Of a DNA stretch of 64,000 bases, positions 51,300 through 60,494 are shown in pieces. A program made the position numbers and the translations under genes. The stretch comes from an uncultured Oscillospiraceae bacterium (GTDB lineage Bacteria; Bacillota; Clostridia; Oscillospirales; Oscillospiraceae). The first letter of the stretch is position 1. Each line of letters begins with the position of its first letter. Location of the stretch: contig CANQSF010000003.1 of the NCBI GenBank assembly GCA_947626345.1, positions 62,001 through 126,000 on the forward strand, in the 5' to 3' direction. Below the pieces are notes generated by a model, which was not told the origin of the DNA, did not search any database, and saw only the letters and a program-made list of their open reading frames with translations.

Positions 51300-52217
51300 T
51301 TACTCGGCGGCGATATACTTGTCGATGATGGCCTGAACGGTGCCGTCGGCGATCATTTCCTCAAGAGCGCTGTTGAGGGCCTCCAGCAGACCGGTGTTGC
51401 CCTCGTCCACGGCCAGGCAGTAGTTCTCCAGCACCCAGTCGCCCTCCAGCAGATGCAGACCGGCGTTGGCCTTGACGTACTCCTGGGCGGGGCCGTTGTC
51501 GATGATGACCGCGTCCACCTGGCCGTTGAGCATGGCCTGGACAGCCAGAGCGCCGTTGTCATAGGACAGGACGTGATCCTCGCCGTAGCCGCCGTTCTCG
51601 GGGGTGTCGGCGGCGTACATCTCACCGGTGGTGCCGCGCTGGACGCCGATCATCTTATCGTTGGCCAGGTCGTCCATGGTCTCGATGTCGGAGCCGTCGG
51701 GGACGATGACCACCTGCTGGCCGGTGGCGTAGCTGGTGGAGAAGTCCATGACCTTGTCACGCTCTTCCTTGTAGGTCAGGCCGGCCAGGACCATGTCGCT
51801 CTTGCCGTTCTGCACGGCCACCAGAGCGGAGTCGAAGTCCATGTCGTCGATGACCAGCTCCAGGCCCAGCTTGTCGGCCAGAGCTACGGCAATCTCCACG
51901 TCGATGCCCTCGAAGCCGTTGTAGGCGCCCTCGCCGTCGGCGACCATCTCATAGGGAGGGAAGGCGGCGTTGGTGCTCATGATGAGCTTGCCTTCCTCGA
52001 CGGTGGTGTACCCGGCAGCCTCAGCTTCGGGCTCGGCCTCGGGTTCCTCTTCGGGCTCGGCCTCTACGGGAGCCTCGGTGGGTTCCGCCTCGGGCTCGGC
52101 CTCCACAGGGGCCTCGGTGGGTTCGGTCTGGGTCTCGGCGCTGCTGCCGGAGCCGCCGCAGGCGGCCAGGCTCAGGATCATCGCGAGAGCCAAAAGCATT
52201 GCAAGAAGTTTCTTCAT
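51300..52217 (-). CDS. Amino acid ABC transporter substrate-binding lipoprotein with acidic repeat linker
   Basis: The product has 305 residues from ATG 52217. A lipobox LAAC-GG is followed by an unusual linker of about 45 residues made of Glu/Pro/Ala repeats (two copies of E-P-T-E-A-P-V-E-A-E-P-E). The SBP_bac_3 domain opens KLIMSTNAAFPPYEM, with YNGFEGIDVEIAVALADKLG. It binds a polar amino acid and feeds the permease downstream. The longer start at 52238 has no ribosome site; GGAAGG lies somewhat far upstream of 52217. Confidence 0.92.
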   Translation of the reverse strand: MKKLLAMLLALAMILSLAACGGSGSSAETQTEPTEAPVEAEPEAEPTEAPVEAEPEEEPEAEPEAEAAGYTTVEEGKLIMSTNAAFPPYEMVADGEGAYNGFEGIDVEIAVALADKLGLELVIDDMDFDSALVAVQNGKSDMVLAGLTYKEERDKVMDFSTSYATGQQVVIVPDGSDIETMDDLANDKMIGVQRGTTGEMYAADTPENGGYGEDHVLSYDNGALAVQAMLNGQVDAVIIDNGPAQEYVKANAGLHLLEGDWVLENYCLAVDEGNTGLLEALNSALEEMIADGTVQAIIDKYIAAE

Positions 52218-52291
52218 GATCAAATTCCATCCTTCCATTTGTCCATTTTGTCGGTGACGTTTTATGTAACCAATGTTTGGTCGATGGCTGG

Positions 52292-52320
52292 ATTATAATA
52301 CGCTGTGGATGAATAAACAA
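52292..52320 (-). promoter_or_regulatory. Promoter of the polar amino acid ABC operon
   Basis: On the minus strand TTGTTT (52315-52320), 17 bases, TATAAT (52292-52297), about 75 bases before the coding start. Confidence 0.7.
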
Positions 52321-52369
52321 TAGATTATTCATCAAATTCTGCATAAAGCTGCAACTTCTTGCATTATAT

Positions 52370-52402
52370 ACAAAACAAAGCCCCTCTCCCAAGGGAAAGG
52401 GG
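52370..52402 (-). terminator. Terminator of the glycosyltransferase gene
   Basis: A ten-pair stem with one mismatch (cccctctccc / gggaaagggg, loop AA, 52381-52402), followed on the minus strand by GCTTTGTTTTG. Confidence 0.7.
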
Positions 52403-52410
52403 ATAAATAT

Positions 52411-53163
52411 TCACGAAAAAAGCCGCTCCACGATGTGCGGATCGGGGGGGCGGGGCGTGTCCTGGGGCTTACAGCGGCCGCAGGTGACGCTGCGGATGGC
52501 CAGTTTCACCATTTTTTTCAGGGTGTATTTGCTCTCGCCGGCCACCCGGGGAGCGCGGGCGTACTCCACCGTGGCGATGGGGAGGCCCAGCCGGGTGGCG
52601 AGGCCCCGCAGGAAGAGGTCGTCGCCGTGATAAAGCGCCAGCTTGTCCAGGGCGGAGCGGTCCATGAACCGGTAATCCGCGTGGTTATAGATGAGCTTGG
52701 CGCCGAACAGGTTCATGACGGCATAGTAGGCCTGGGCGGTGAAGCGCTTGAAGAAGGTGTCCGTCTCCCGGCTGGAGCGGACGCCGCAGACGATGGGGTA
52801 GCCCTCGGCGTGCCGGCGGAGCATCGCCTCCATGGCGGTGATGTCGTCCTGCAGGTCCGCGTCGATGCTGATGGCCGCGTCCGCTCGCTCCCGGGCCTCC
52901 ATGAGCCCGGCCATCACCGCGTTCTGATGGCCCCGGTTGGGGCTGAGGCGCAGCCCGGCGAAGGCGCTGTCGCTCTGGTGCAGGGAGCGGATCACGTCCC
53001 AGGTGCCGTCGGAGGAGCCGTCGTCCACCAGCAGGATGCGGCTGTCCGGGGAGGCGAGACCAGCGCCGATCAGTTCCTCCAGCTCCCGGCGGAACACGGG
53101 GGCCGTCCGGGGCAGGCATTCATACTCATTATAGCAGGGCACGACCATATATAATGTTGGCAT
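52411..53163 (-). CDS. Family 2 glycosyltransferase (dolichyl/polyprenyl-phosphate sugar synthase-like), no membrane anchor
   Basis: The product has 250 residues. The GT2 core has VVPCYNEYECLP, VDDGSSDGTWDVI (about 45-57), NRGHQNAVMAGL and the metal-binding SIDADLQDD (about 97-105), as in GtrB/Ppm1 enzymes that load a sugar onto polyprenyl phosphate. Relatives normally carry two C-terminal membrane helices after the KYTLKKMVKLA segment; here the protein ends RSVTCGRCKPQDTPRPPDP... without them. ATG 53163 has GAGGTGAGG upstream. No other polysaccharide gene is nearby. Confidence 0.83.
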   Translation of the reverse strand: MPTLYMVVPCYNEYECLPRTAPVFRRELEELIGAGLASPDSRILLVDDGSSDGTWDVIRSLHQSDSAFAGLRLSPNRGHQNAVMAGLMEARERADAAISIDADLQDDITAMEAMLRRHAEGYPIVCGVRSSRETDTFFKRFTAQAYYAVMNLFGAKLIYNHADYRFMDRSALDKLALYHGDDLFLRGLATRLGLPIATVEYARAPRVAGESKYTLKKMVKLAIRSVTCGRCKPQDTPRPPDPHIVERLFS

Positions 53164-53239
53164 TATCCTCACCTCCGGGCCATTATAGCGGCTTTTTGCA
53201 ACATTTTCAACAGAAATGCGCGCCGGGGGAAAGTCACCC

Positions 53240-53267
53240 TTGAAAAAAAACTGCGATGGTATATAAT
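53240..53267 (+). promoter_or_regulatory. Promoter of the trmL-glycolysis operon
   Basis: TTGAAA (53240-53245), 16 bases, TATAAT (53262-53267), about 50 bases before trmL. Confidence 0.75.
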
Positions 53268-53319
53268 ATGAAAGGTTAAAAATAGTGGAGTAATAGGCAA
53301 TTATCGGAGATCTTCCCCT

Positions 53320-53820
53320 ATGAACAGCATCGTCCTGTACGCGCCGGAGATCCCCCAGAACACGGGGGCCATCGCCCGGACCTGCGCCGCCACCGGCGCC
53401 AGCCTGCACCTGATAAAGCCCCTGGGCTTCGACATCTCCGACGCCGCCGTGAAGCGGGCGGGGCTGGACTACTGGCATCTGGTGGACGTGCACGTGTATG
53501 AGAGCGTGGAGGAATATCTCCGGACCAACGGGGACAGGGACCTGTGGCTATTCTCCACCAAGGCACCCCGGTGCTACGCCCAGGCCGCCTTCGGGCCTGA
53601 TGCGGCGCTGCTGTTTGGCCGGGAGACCTCCGGCCTGCCGGAGGAGCTGATGGAGCGCTACCGGGACCGCTGCCTGCGCATCCCCATGAAGGCCCGGGCC
53701 CGGAGCTTGAATCTGGCCAGCTCCGCGTCCATCGTGCTGTATGAGGCCCTGCGCCAGCAGGGATTTCCCGGATTGCTGGACACCGGCATCATGGCCGTGG
53801 GCGAGGAGAGCATGTGTTAA
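53320..53820 (+). CDS. trmL: tRNA (cytidine(34)-2'-O)-methyltransferase TrmL
   Basis: This 166-residue SPOUT-class enzyme methylates the wobble base of tRNA-Leu. Motifs: [18 protein letters not shown] (about 9-26), [24 protein letters not shown] (SAM knot) and [24 protein letters not shown]. It leads the glycolytic genes, 28 bases before pgk. Confidence 0.93.
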   Translation: MNSIVLYAPEIPQNTGAIARTCAATGASLHLIKPLGFDISDAAVKRAGLDYWHLVDVHVYESVEEYLRTNGDRDLWLFSTKAPRCYAQAAFGPDAALLFGRETSGLPEELMERYRDRCLRIPMKARARSLNLASSASIVLYEALRQQGFPGLLDTGIMAVGEESMC

Positions 53821-53848
53821 AAACCATATTTATGGAGGAAATAGGATC

Positions 53849-55117
53849 ATGAACTACAACAAGAAGAACGTGACCCAGGTGGACGTCAAGGGCAAGAAGG
53901 TGCTGCTGCGCTGCGACTTCAACGTGCCCCGTGACAAGAAGACCAACGCCATCACGGACGACAAGCGTATCCGCGCGGCTCTGCCCACCATCCAGTATCT
54001 GCTGGACAACGGCGCCGCCGTTATCGCCTGCTCACATTTGGGCAAGCCGGAACCCAACTTTGAAAAATGGGTGAAGAAGCAGACCGAGAAGGGCAAGGAC
54101 CCCGCCTCCCTCACCGAGGCCAAGTGGCAGAAGTCCCTGGACGAGCTGCGTATGGACGGCGTGGCCGCCCGCCTGGGCGAGCTGCTGGGCAAGAACGTCA
54201 TCCTGGCGGAGGACGTGGTGGGCCCTGACGCCAAGGCCAAGGCCGCCGCGCTCCAGCCCGGCCAGATCATGCTGCTGCAGAACACCCGCTTCGAGAAGGG
54301 CGAGACCAAGAACGATCCCGCCTTCGCCAAGGAGCTGGCCGACATGGCGGAGCTGTTCGTGTCCGATGCCTTCGGCACCGTGCATCGCGCCCACGCCACC
54401 ACCGCCGGCGTGACCGCCTATCTGCCTGCCGTCAGCGGCTTTTTGATCGGCAAGGAGCTGTCCATCATGGGCAAGGCTCTGGAGGATCCCGCCCGTCCCT
54501 TCGTGGCGATCCTGGGCGGCGCCAAGGTCTCCGATAAGATCGGCGTCATCGAGAACCTGCTGAACAAGGCCGACAAGATCATCATCGGCGGCGGCATGGC
54601 CTATACCTTCATCAAGGCCCAGGGCCATGAGGTGGGCGACAGCCTTCTGGAGGCCGACAAGGTGGAGTTCGCCCAGAAGATGATCGCCGACGCCAAGGCC
54701 AAGGGCGTGGAGCTGCTGCTGCCCGTGGATACGGTGGTGGCCAAGGAGTTCGCCGCCGAAGCCGAGGCCAAGACCGTCCCCTCCGACGCCATCCCCGCCG
54801 GCTGGCAGGGCCTGGACATCGGCGAGAAGACCCGGGAGCTGTTCGCCGGGGCCATCAAGGGCGCCGGCACCGTGGTGTGGAACGGCCCCATGGGCGTGTT
54901 CGAGTTCGATAAGTTCGCCGAGGGCACCCGTGCCGTGGCCCGTGCCGTGGCCGATTCCGGCGCGGTGAGCATCATCGGCGGCGGCGACAGCGCGGCGGCT
55001 GTGGAGCAGCTGGGCTTCGCCGACAAGATCACCCACATCTCCACCGGCGGCGGCGCTTCCCTGGAGTTCCTGGAAGGCAAGGAGCTGCCCGGCGTGGCCG
55101 CGCTGCAGGACGCGTAA
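53849..55117 (+). CDS. pgk: Phosphoglycerate kinase
   Basis: The product has 422 residues and makes ATP from 1,3-bisphosphoglycerate. [19 protein letters not shown] and [30 protein letters not shown] are clear. It is about 25 residues longer than typical; the extra length is a charged insert after HLGKPE (about residues 70-98). TATGGAGG lies before ATG 53849. gap is not in this cluster. Confidence 0.95.
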   Translation: MNYNKKNVTQVDVKGKKVLLRCDFNVPRDKKTNAITDDKRIRAALPTIQYLLDNGAAVIACSHLGKPEPNFEKWVKKQTEKGKDPASLTEAKWQKSLDELRMDGVAARLGELLGKNVILAEDVVGPDAKAKAAALQPGQIMLLQNTRFEKGETKNDPAFAKELADMAELFVSDAFGTVHRAHATTAGVTAYLPAVSGFLIGKELSIMGKALEDPARPFVAILGGAKVSDKIGVIENLLNKADKIIIGGGMAYTFIKAQGHEVGDSLLEADKVEFAQKMIADAKAKGVELLLPVDTVVAKEFAAEAEAKTVPSDAIPAGWQGLDIGEKTRELFAGAIKGAGTVVWNGPMGVFEFDKFAEGTRAVARAVADSGAVSIIGGGDSAAAVEQLGFADKITHISTGGGASLEFLEGKELPGVAALQDA

Positions 55118-55131
55118 GGAGAGCGCTTTTC

Positions 55132-55899
55132 ATGGACAAAAAACACCGCAATGCCCTGATCGCGGGCAACTGGAAAATGAATATGCTGGCCTCCCAGGTC
55201 CCTGCCTACTGGCAGGGCCTGGAGCCGGGCGCGAAGCTGGGCGAGGGCGTCTCCTCCGCGCTGTGCGTGCCCTTTCCCCTGATCCCCGCCGTGAAGGCGG
55301 CCCTGGCCGGCAGCCAGGTGAAGGTGGGCGCGCAGGACGTGTCCGCCCATGACAAGGGCGCTTACACCGGCGAGGTGTCCGCCGCGCAGCTGGCGGACCT
55401 GGGCGTGGACTACTGCATCATCGGCCACAGCGAGCGCCGGGCCTATCACGCCGAGAGCGACGAGCTGGTCAACGCCAAGCTGAAGGCCCTGCTGGGCGCG
55501 GGAATCACCCCCATCATGTGCTGCGGCGAGAGCCTGGAGCAGCGGGACGCGGGCGTGACCCTCTCCTTCGTGGAGAGCCAGATCAAGGGCGGCCTGGAGG
55601 GCATCTCCTCCGAGGATATGAAAAAGGTGGTCATCGCCTATGAGCCCATCTGGGCCATCGGCACCGGCCGCACCGCCACCGCGGAGCAGGCCCAGGAGGT
55701 CTGCGGCTATATCCGCGGCGTGCTGGCGAAGCTCTACGGCGAGAGCCTGGCCCAGGGCGTGCAGATCCTCTACGGCGGCAGCATGAACGGCAAGAACGCC
55801 GCCGAGCTGCTGGCCCAGCCCGACATCGACGGCGGCCTCATCGGCGGGGCCAGCCTGAAGCCGGAATTCGCGGACATCATCGGTGCTGCCAATGAGTAA
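55132..55899 (+). CDS. tpiA: Triosephosphate isomerase
   Basis: The product has 255 residues. AGNWKMNM holds the catalytic Lys, IIGHSERR the His (about 99) and VIAYEPIWAIGTGRTA the Glu (about 170). ILYGGSMNGKNAAELL is the phosphate loop. It overlaps gpmI by eight bases. Confidence 0.96.
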   Translation: MDKKHRNALIAGNWKMNMLASQVPAYWQGLEPGAKLGEGVSSALCVPFPLIPAVKAALAGSQVKVGAQDVSAHDKGAYTGEVSAAQLADLGVDYCIIGHSERRAYHAESDELVNAKLKALLGAGITPIMCCGESLEQRDAGVTLSFVESQIKGGLEGISSEDMKKVVIAYEPIWAIGTGRTATAEQAQEVCGYIRGVLAKLYGESLAQGVQILYGGSMNGKNAAELLAQPDIDGGLIGGASLKPEFADIIGAANE

Positions 55900-57412
55900 G
55901 AGACCGACTGTACTTTTGATCATGGACGGGTTCGGCCTGGCCCCGGCGTCGGAGTGGAACGCCGTGTCCGTGGCCAAGACCCCGGTGCTGGACAGTCTGT
56001 TCGCCCAGTACCCCAACACCCAGCTGCAGGCCAGCGGAGAGGACGTAGGACTGCCCGCCGGCCAGATCGGCAACTCCGAGGTGGGCCACACCAACATCGG
56101 CGCGGGCCGGGTGGTGTTCCAGCCCCTGCCCCGGATCAGCCGCGCGGTGGACGACGGCAGTTTCTTTGAAAACCCCGCCTACTGCTCCGCCATGGATGCG
56201 GCCGCGGAGAGCGGGCATCCTGTGCATGTGCTGGGCCTTTTGTCCGACGGCGGCGTGCACAGCCACATCAAGCACATTTTCGCCCTGGTGGACATGGCGA
56301 AGAAGCGTGGCGTGAAGCAGTGCTACGTCCACTGCTTCCTGGACGGCCGGGACGTGCCGCCCTCCTCCGGACAGGGCTACGTGCAGATGCTGGCCGACCA
56401 CTGCGCCCAGATCGGCTACGGCGCCATCGCCACGGTCCAGGGCCGCTTCTGGGGCATGGACCGGGATAAGCGCTGGGAGCGGCTGGAGAAGGGCTATCGG
56501 GCCATCGTCTGCGGCGAGGGCGGCATGGAGCCCGATCCGGTAAAGGCCGTGGGCGCCAGCTACGCCGCCGGCGTCACTGACGAGTTCATGGAGCCGGTGG
56601 TGTGCGATCCCGCCGGTACCATCCAGGCCGGCGACAGCGTGATCTTCGCCAACTTCCGGCCCGACCGGGCCCGGGAGATGACCTGGGCGCTGATGAAGCC
56701 GAACTTCGACGGCTTTGCCCTGCCCAAGGGCCACTTTGATCTGCACTACGTGTGCACTGCCCAGTACGACGAGGCCATGACGGAGCTGCCCATCGCCTTC
56801 CCGCCGGAGGTGCTGGAGGATACCTTTGGGGAGATCGTCAGCCGCGCCGGCATGAAGCAGCTGCGCATCGCGGAGACGGAGAAGTACGCACACGTGACGT
56901 TCTTCTTCAATGGCGGCGTGGAGCGGACCTATCCCGGCGAGGACCGGGTGCTGGTGCCGTCCCCCAAGGAGTACGCCACCTACGACCTGATCCCCCAGAT
57001 GAGCGCGGAGACTGTCACCGCCAAGGCGGTGGAGCGCATCGCCTCCGGCGCGTATGACACGGTGATCATGAACCTGGCCAACTGCGATATGGTTGGCCAC
57101 ACCGGCGTCATGGACGCGGCGGTGAAGGCCGTGGAGACTGTGGACGCCTGCGTTGGCAAGGTCTGGGACGCGGTGGAGAGGGCCGGCGGCGTGCTGCTGG
57201 TCACCGCCGACCACGGCAACGCCGACAAGATGCGGGCCGAGGACGGCACGCCCCACACCGCCCACACCACCAATCCGGTGCCCTTCATCATGTGCGGCGC
57301 GGGGGACGTGAAGCTCCATCCCGGCCGCCTGGCGGACATCGCGCCCACCATGCTCCACCTGATGGGGCTGGAGCAGCCCAAGGCCATGACAGGCGAGTGC
57401 CTGATCAACTGA
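55892..57412 (+). CDS. gpmI: 2,3-bisphosphoglycerate-independent phosphoglycerate mutase
   Basis: The product has 506 residues, of the Mn-dependent alkaline-phosphatase fold type. LIMDGFG provides the first metal Asp, GNSEVGHTNIGAGR the catalytic Ser (about 60), and VTADHGNADKM the later metal ligands. It starts at ATG 55892 inside tpiA. Confidence 0.96.
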   Translation: MSKRPTVLLIMDGFGLAPASEWNAVSVAKTPVLDSLFAQYPNTQLQASGEDVGLPAGQIGNSEVGHTNIGAGRVVFQPLPRISRAVDDGSFFENPAYCSAMDAAAESGHPVHVLGLLSDGGVHSHIKHIFALVDMAKKRGVKQCYVHCFLDGRDVPPSSGQGYVQMLADHCAQIGYGAIATVQGRFWGMDRDKRWERLEKGYRAIVCGEGGMEPDPVKAVGASYAAGVTDEFMEPVVCDPAGTIQAGDSVIFANFRPDRAREMTWALMKPNFDGFALPKGHFDLHYVCTAQYDEAMTELPIAFPPEVLEDTFGEIVSRAGMKQLRIAETEKYAHVTFFFNGGVERTYPGEDRVLVPSPKEYATYDLIPQMSAETVTAKAVERIASGAYDTVIMNLANCDMVGHTGVMDAAVKAVETVDACVGKVWDAVERAGGVLLVTADHGNADKMRAEDGTPHTAHTTNPVPFIMCGAGDVKLHPGRLADIAPTMLHLMGLEQPKAMTGECLIN

Positions 57413-58738
<1,326 letters not shown>

Positions 58739-58763
58739 AAACTTCGTTCTGACCCCAACAACT

Positions 58764-58793
58764 GTATAAATTGGTGTTTCCAGGGCAACAATA
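58764..58793 (+). promoter_or_regulatory. Sigma-F-type promoter of the spoIIQ-like gene, inside the eno terminator
   Basis: GTATA (58764-58768), 15 bases, GGCAACAATA (58784-58793) fits the forespore sigma-F consensus (GYATA, 15, GGNNANHNT) at every defined position. Transcripts would start near 58800, so they carry only the right arm of the terminator stem and cannot form it. GGAGGG at 58818-58823 then precedes the ATG. Confidence 0.7.
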
Positions 58794-58817
58794 GCCTTCG
58801 GAAACACCAATTTTTTT
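58768..58817 (+). terminator. Rho-independent terminator of eno
   Basis: A 14-bp outer stem (58768-58781 / 58800-58813) with an inner agggc/gcctt hairpin is followed by a T7 run (58811-58817). Confidence 0.9.
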
Positions 58818-58832
58818 GGAGGGTCAAAACAA

Positions 58833-59612
58833 ATGGAAAACAAGCACGGGTCCGGCGCCAAGGCCGGGTCCCTGGGGGGAAAGGGCTTCTACATAGTCCT
58901 TTTCCTGTGCGCGGCGGTGATCGGCGTCTCCCTTTGGATCATGCTCACCGACGCGGGGACTAATGTAGAAGACGTGATGGCAGAGGAACCGGTGGTGGAC
59001 GTGTCCGGCGCGTTCGTGACCATGATCCCGGCGGACGAGGGGATGCGTACCGAGCAGGAGCAGCAGCAGCAGGAAGCCCAGCCCGCCGCCGACGCCGGCG
59101 GCGCGGAGGACGGCGGACAGACGCCTGCGGAGGAGAACGCCTCCCAGCAGGAGGAGCCTCCCGCGCAGGAGGTCTTTTCCGAGACGGTGACCAGCTACGT
59201 GTGGCCGGTGCGGGGCACGGTGCAGACGCCCTATTCCGTGGAGAAGCTGCTGTATGACAACACCATGGCCGACTGGCGGACCCACGACGGCGTGGACGTG
59301 GCCTGCGCCCAGGGCGAACAGGTGATGGCGGCCGCCGGCGGCACGGTGGTGGGCGTCTCCAATGACGATCTGCTGGGGACCATGGTGGAGATCGACCACG
59401 GCAACGGCACCCACTCCCTCTACGCCAACCTGGCGGCGGAGCCGCCGGTATCGGTGGGCCAGGTGGTCACCATGGGCCAGATCATCGGCTCCGTGGGCAG
59501 TACGGCCCTGGGGGAGATCAACCAGGTCAGCCATCTCCACTTCGCCATGACGAAGGACGCCTTGAGCACGGACCCCATGGACTATCTGCCCGAGGAAGGG
59601 CTGGCTGAATAA
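58833..59612 (+). CDS. spoIIQ: SpoIIQ-like M23 peptidase-domain protein
   Basis: The product has 259 residues: one N-terminal membrane helix (about 18-41), an acidic Gln/Glu linker, and a LytM domain (about 125-250). The phrase LLYDNTMADWRTHDGVDVA resembles clostridial SpoIIQ. The zinc ligands appear intact (H-x-x-x-D in THDGVD and HLH in SHLHF), as in C. difficile SpoIIQ and unlike Bacillus SpoIIQ, which lost one. It should be made in the forespore and bind SpoIIIAH, whose gene is at 24054. The sigma-F promoter supports this role. Confidence 0.85.
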   Translation: MENKHGSGAKAGSLGGKGFYIVLFLCAAVIGVSLWIMLTDAGTNVEDVMAEEPVVDVSGAFVTMIPADEGMRTEQEQQQQEAQPAADAGGAEDGGQTPAEENASQQEEPPAQEVFSETVTSYVWPVRGTVQTPYSVEKLLYDNTMADWRTHDGVDVACAQGEQVMAAAGGTVVGVSNDDLLGTMVEIDHGNGTHSLYANLAAEPPVSVGQVVTMGQIIGSVGSTALGEINQVSHLHFAMTKDALSTDPMDYLPEEGLAE

Positions 59613-59647
59613 TTTGACGAAAAAAGCGGCGGGTGATGCCCGGTGCT

Positions 59648-59697
59648 CGTAAGACAGTACGACCCCGAAAAAACGAACATCTAGCAACTGTCTTACG
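59648..59697. repeat. Perfect 11-bp inverted repeat
   Basis: cgtaagacagt (59648-59658) and actgtcttacg (59687-59697) flank a 28-base loop, 36 bases after spoIIQ. On the minus strand the loop contains TTTTTT. It sits at the point where base composition falls. It may be an element end or a terminator for a minus-strand transcript. A second hairpin (gcggatgg / ccatccgc, 59721-59728 / 59741-59748) follows. Confidence 0.5.
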
Positions 59698-59761
59698 GAA
59701 TTGGAATCGAACAACAGATAGCGGATGGCGCATTTTGCACCATCCGCTGCCTGCTTTGAAT

Positions 59762-59899
59762 TGCTTAAAAACTTTGAAGTATATGACGCAATAGACCCCG
59801 GTTTTTGAGGTGTGCCGTATAGTATCATTACCCCCTTACTTTGACGACCTGAACCCGTTGTGCCGCAAGGGGTCTGACCGGCCAAAAGCGTCACATCGA
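59762..59899 (+). ncRNA. Structured RNA-like repeat, copy A (strand uncertain)
   Basis: This is the first of two imperfect tandem copies of about 137 bases with a period of about 176. Its ends can pair: TGACGC (59784-59789) with GCGTCA (59888-59893), and inside this GACCCC (59794-59799) with GGGGTC (59869-59874). The conserved core GGTGT...TATA...TTACCCCC..TAC (59809-59838) lies between. No reading frame is kept between the copies because of indels. No known family recognised. Confidence 0.5.
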
Positions 59900-59937
59900 A
59901 CCCTTGTTTTCACGAAAATCCGTGTGCAGAGTCAAAT

Positions 59938-60075
59938 GCTTAAAGAGTTTTAAGTTTGTCCGCATATAGACCCTCGTTTTCGGGTGTTTCCATATACTAC
60001 CCTTACCCCCCTACGTTTAACGGCTCTAAGCCCTTGCGACAGAAGGGGTCCAGAGCGCCTAAATGCGGACATCGA
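59938..60075 (+). ncRNA. Structured RNA-like repeat, copy B (strand uncertain)
   Basis: The second copy shares the core and the closing ATCGA with copy A. Its outer stem is GTCCGC (59958-59963) with GCGGAC (60065-60070); three of six pairs differ from copy A and all three changes are compensated. An inner stem GGCTCT / AGAGCgCC (60022-60027 / 60053-60059) encloses a CCCTT / AAGGG hairpin. The interval 60076-60235 holds two more inverted repeats (60111-60124 / 60132-60145, and 60178-60186 / 60211-60219) and no gene that I can support. Confidence 0.5.
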
Positions 60076-60235
60076 CCGCTGATGTGTGAGGTAAGGAAAA
60101 AGATACTGCGAGAGGGGCGACAGCGGAAATGGCTGTCGCTCCTCTTACATACAGGGAGAGCGGAAGCGGGCGGGGTTGTCAATGGCGGATCGGAGAGCTG
60201 TTCATCTTGACCATTGACAGCAACGGCGGCATCTG

Positions 60236-60451
60236 CTAGGGATGCTTGTACTGGAAGCGTGGCCGGGGTGCTGTTTCAGGCTCGTCATTAATCACCATCT
60301 TCATCTGGATGATGCTGACGTTATGTTCCTGCTTGCACTTCGGACAAAAGAGGGGAAAGTTCAGTAAAACACTATCTGGATTTACTTTTATCCTTGTCTT
60401 TCCATGGCAACCAGGGCAATGTACCCATTTTGATTGTAGCTCGTCATTCAT
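60236..60451 (-). CDS. Cysteine-rich KTR family protein
   Basis: The product has 71 residues. Two zinc-ribbon pairs, CPGC and CPKC, flank GKTRIKVNPDSVLLNFPLF, the Cys_rich_KTR pattern. These small proteins are common in Tn916-like and other integrative elements of Firmicutes; their role is unknown. ATG 60451 has GGTGAAAC before it; upstream TTG/GTG codons are less likely. Its presence beside a composition change suggests element DNA. Confidence 0.82.
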   Translation of the reverse strand: MNDELQSKWVHCPGCHGKTRIKVNPDSVLLNFPLFCPKCKQEHNVSIIQMKMVINDEPETAPRPRFQYKHP

Positions 60452-60494
60452 TCGTTTCACCAACCATTATTGGCTTGGATAGCCCATTTTTATA

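Noticed and set aside
59696..59714. tRNA T-arm-like string (GTTCGATTCC on the minus strand)
   Set aside because: The flanking bases do not pair as a T-stem and no anticodon or acceptor arm can be built around it.
59956..60210. An 84-residue plus-strand frame across RNA-like copy B
   Set aside because: It starts at TTG without a ribosome site, and its frame is broken in copy A by an indel, so it is not conserved as protein.
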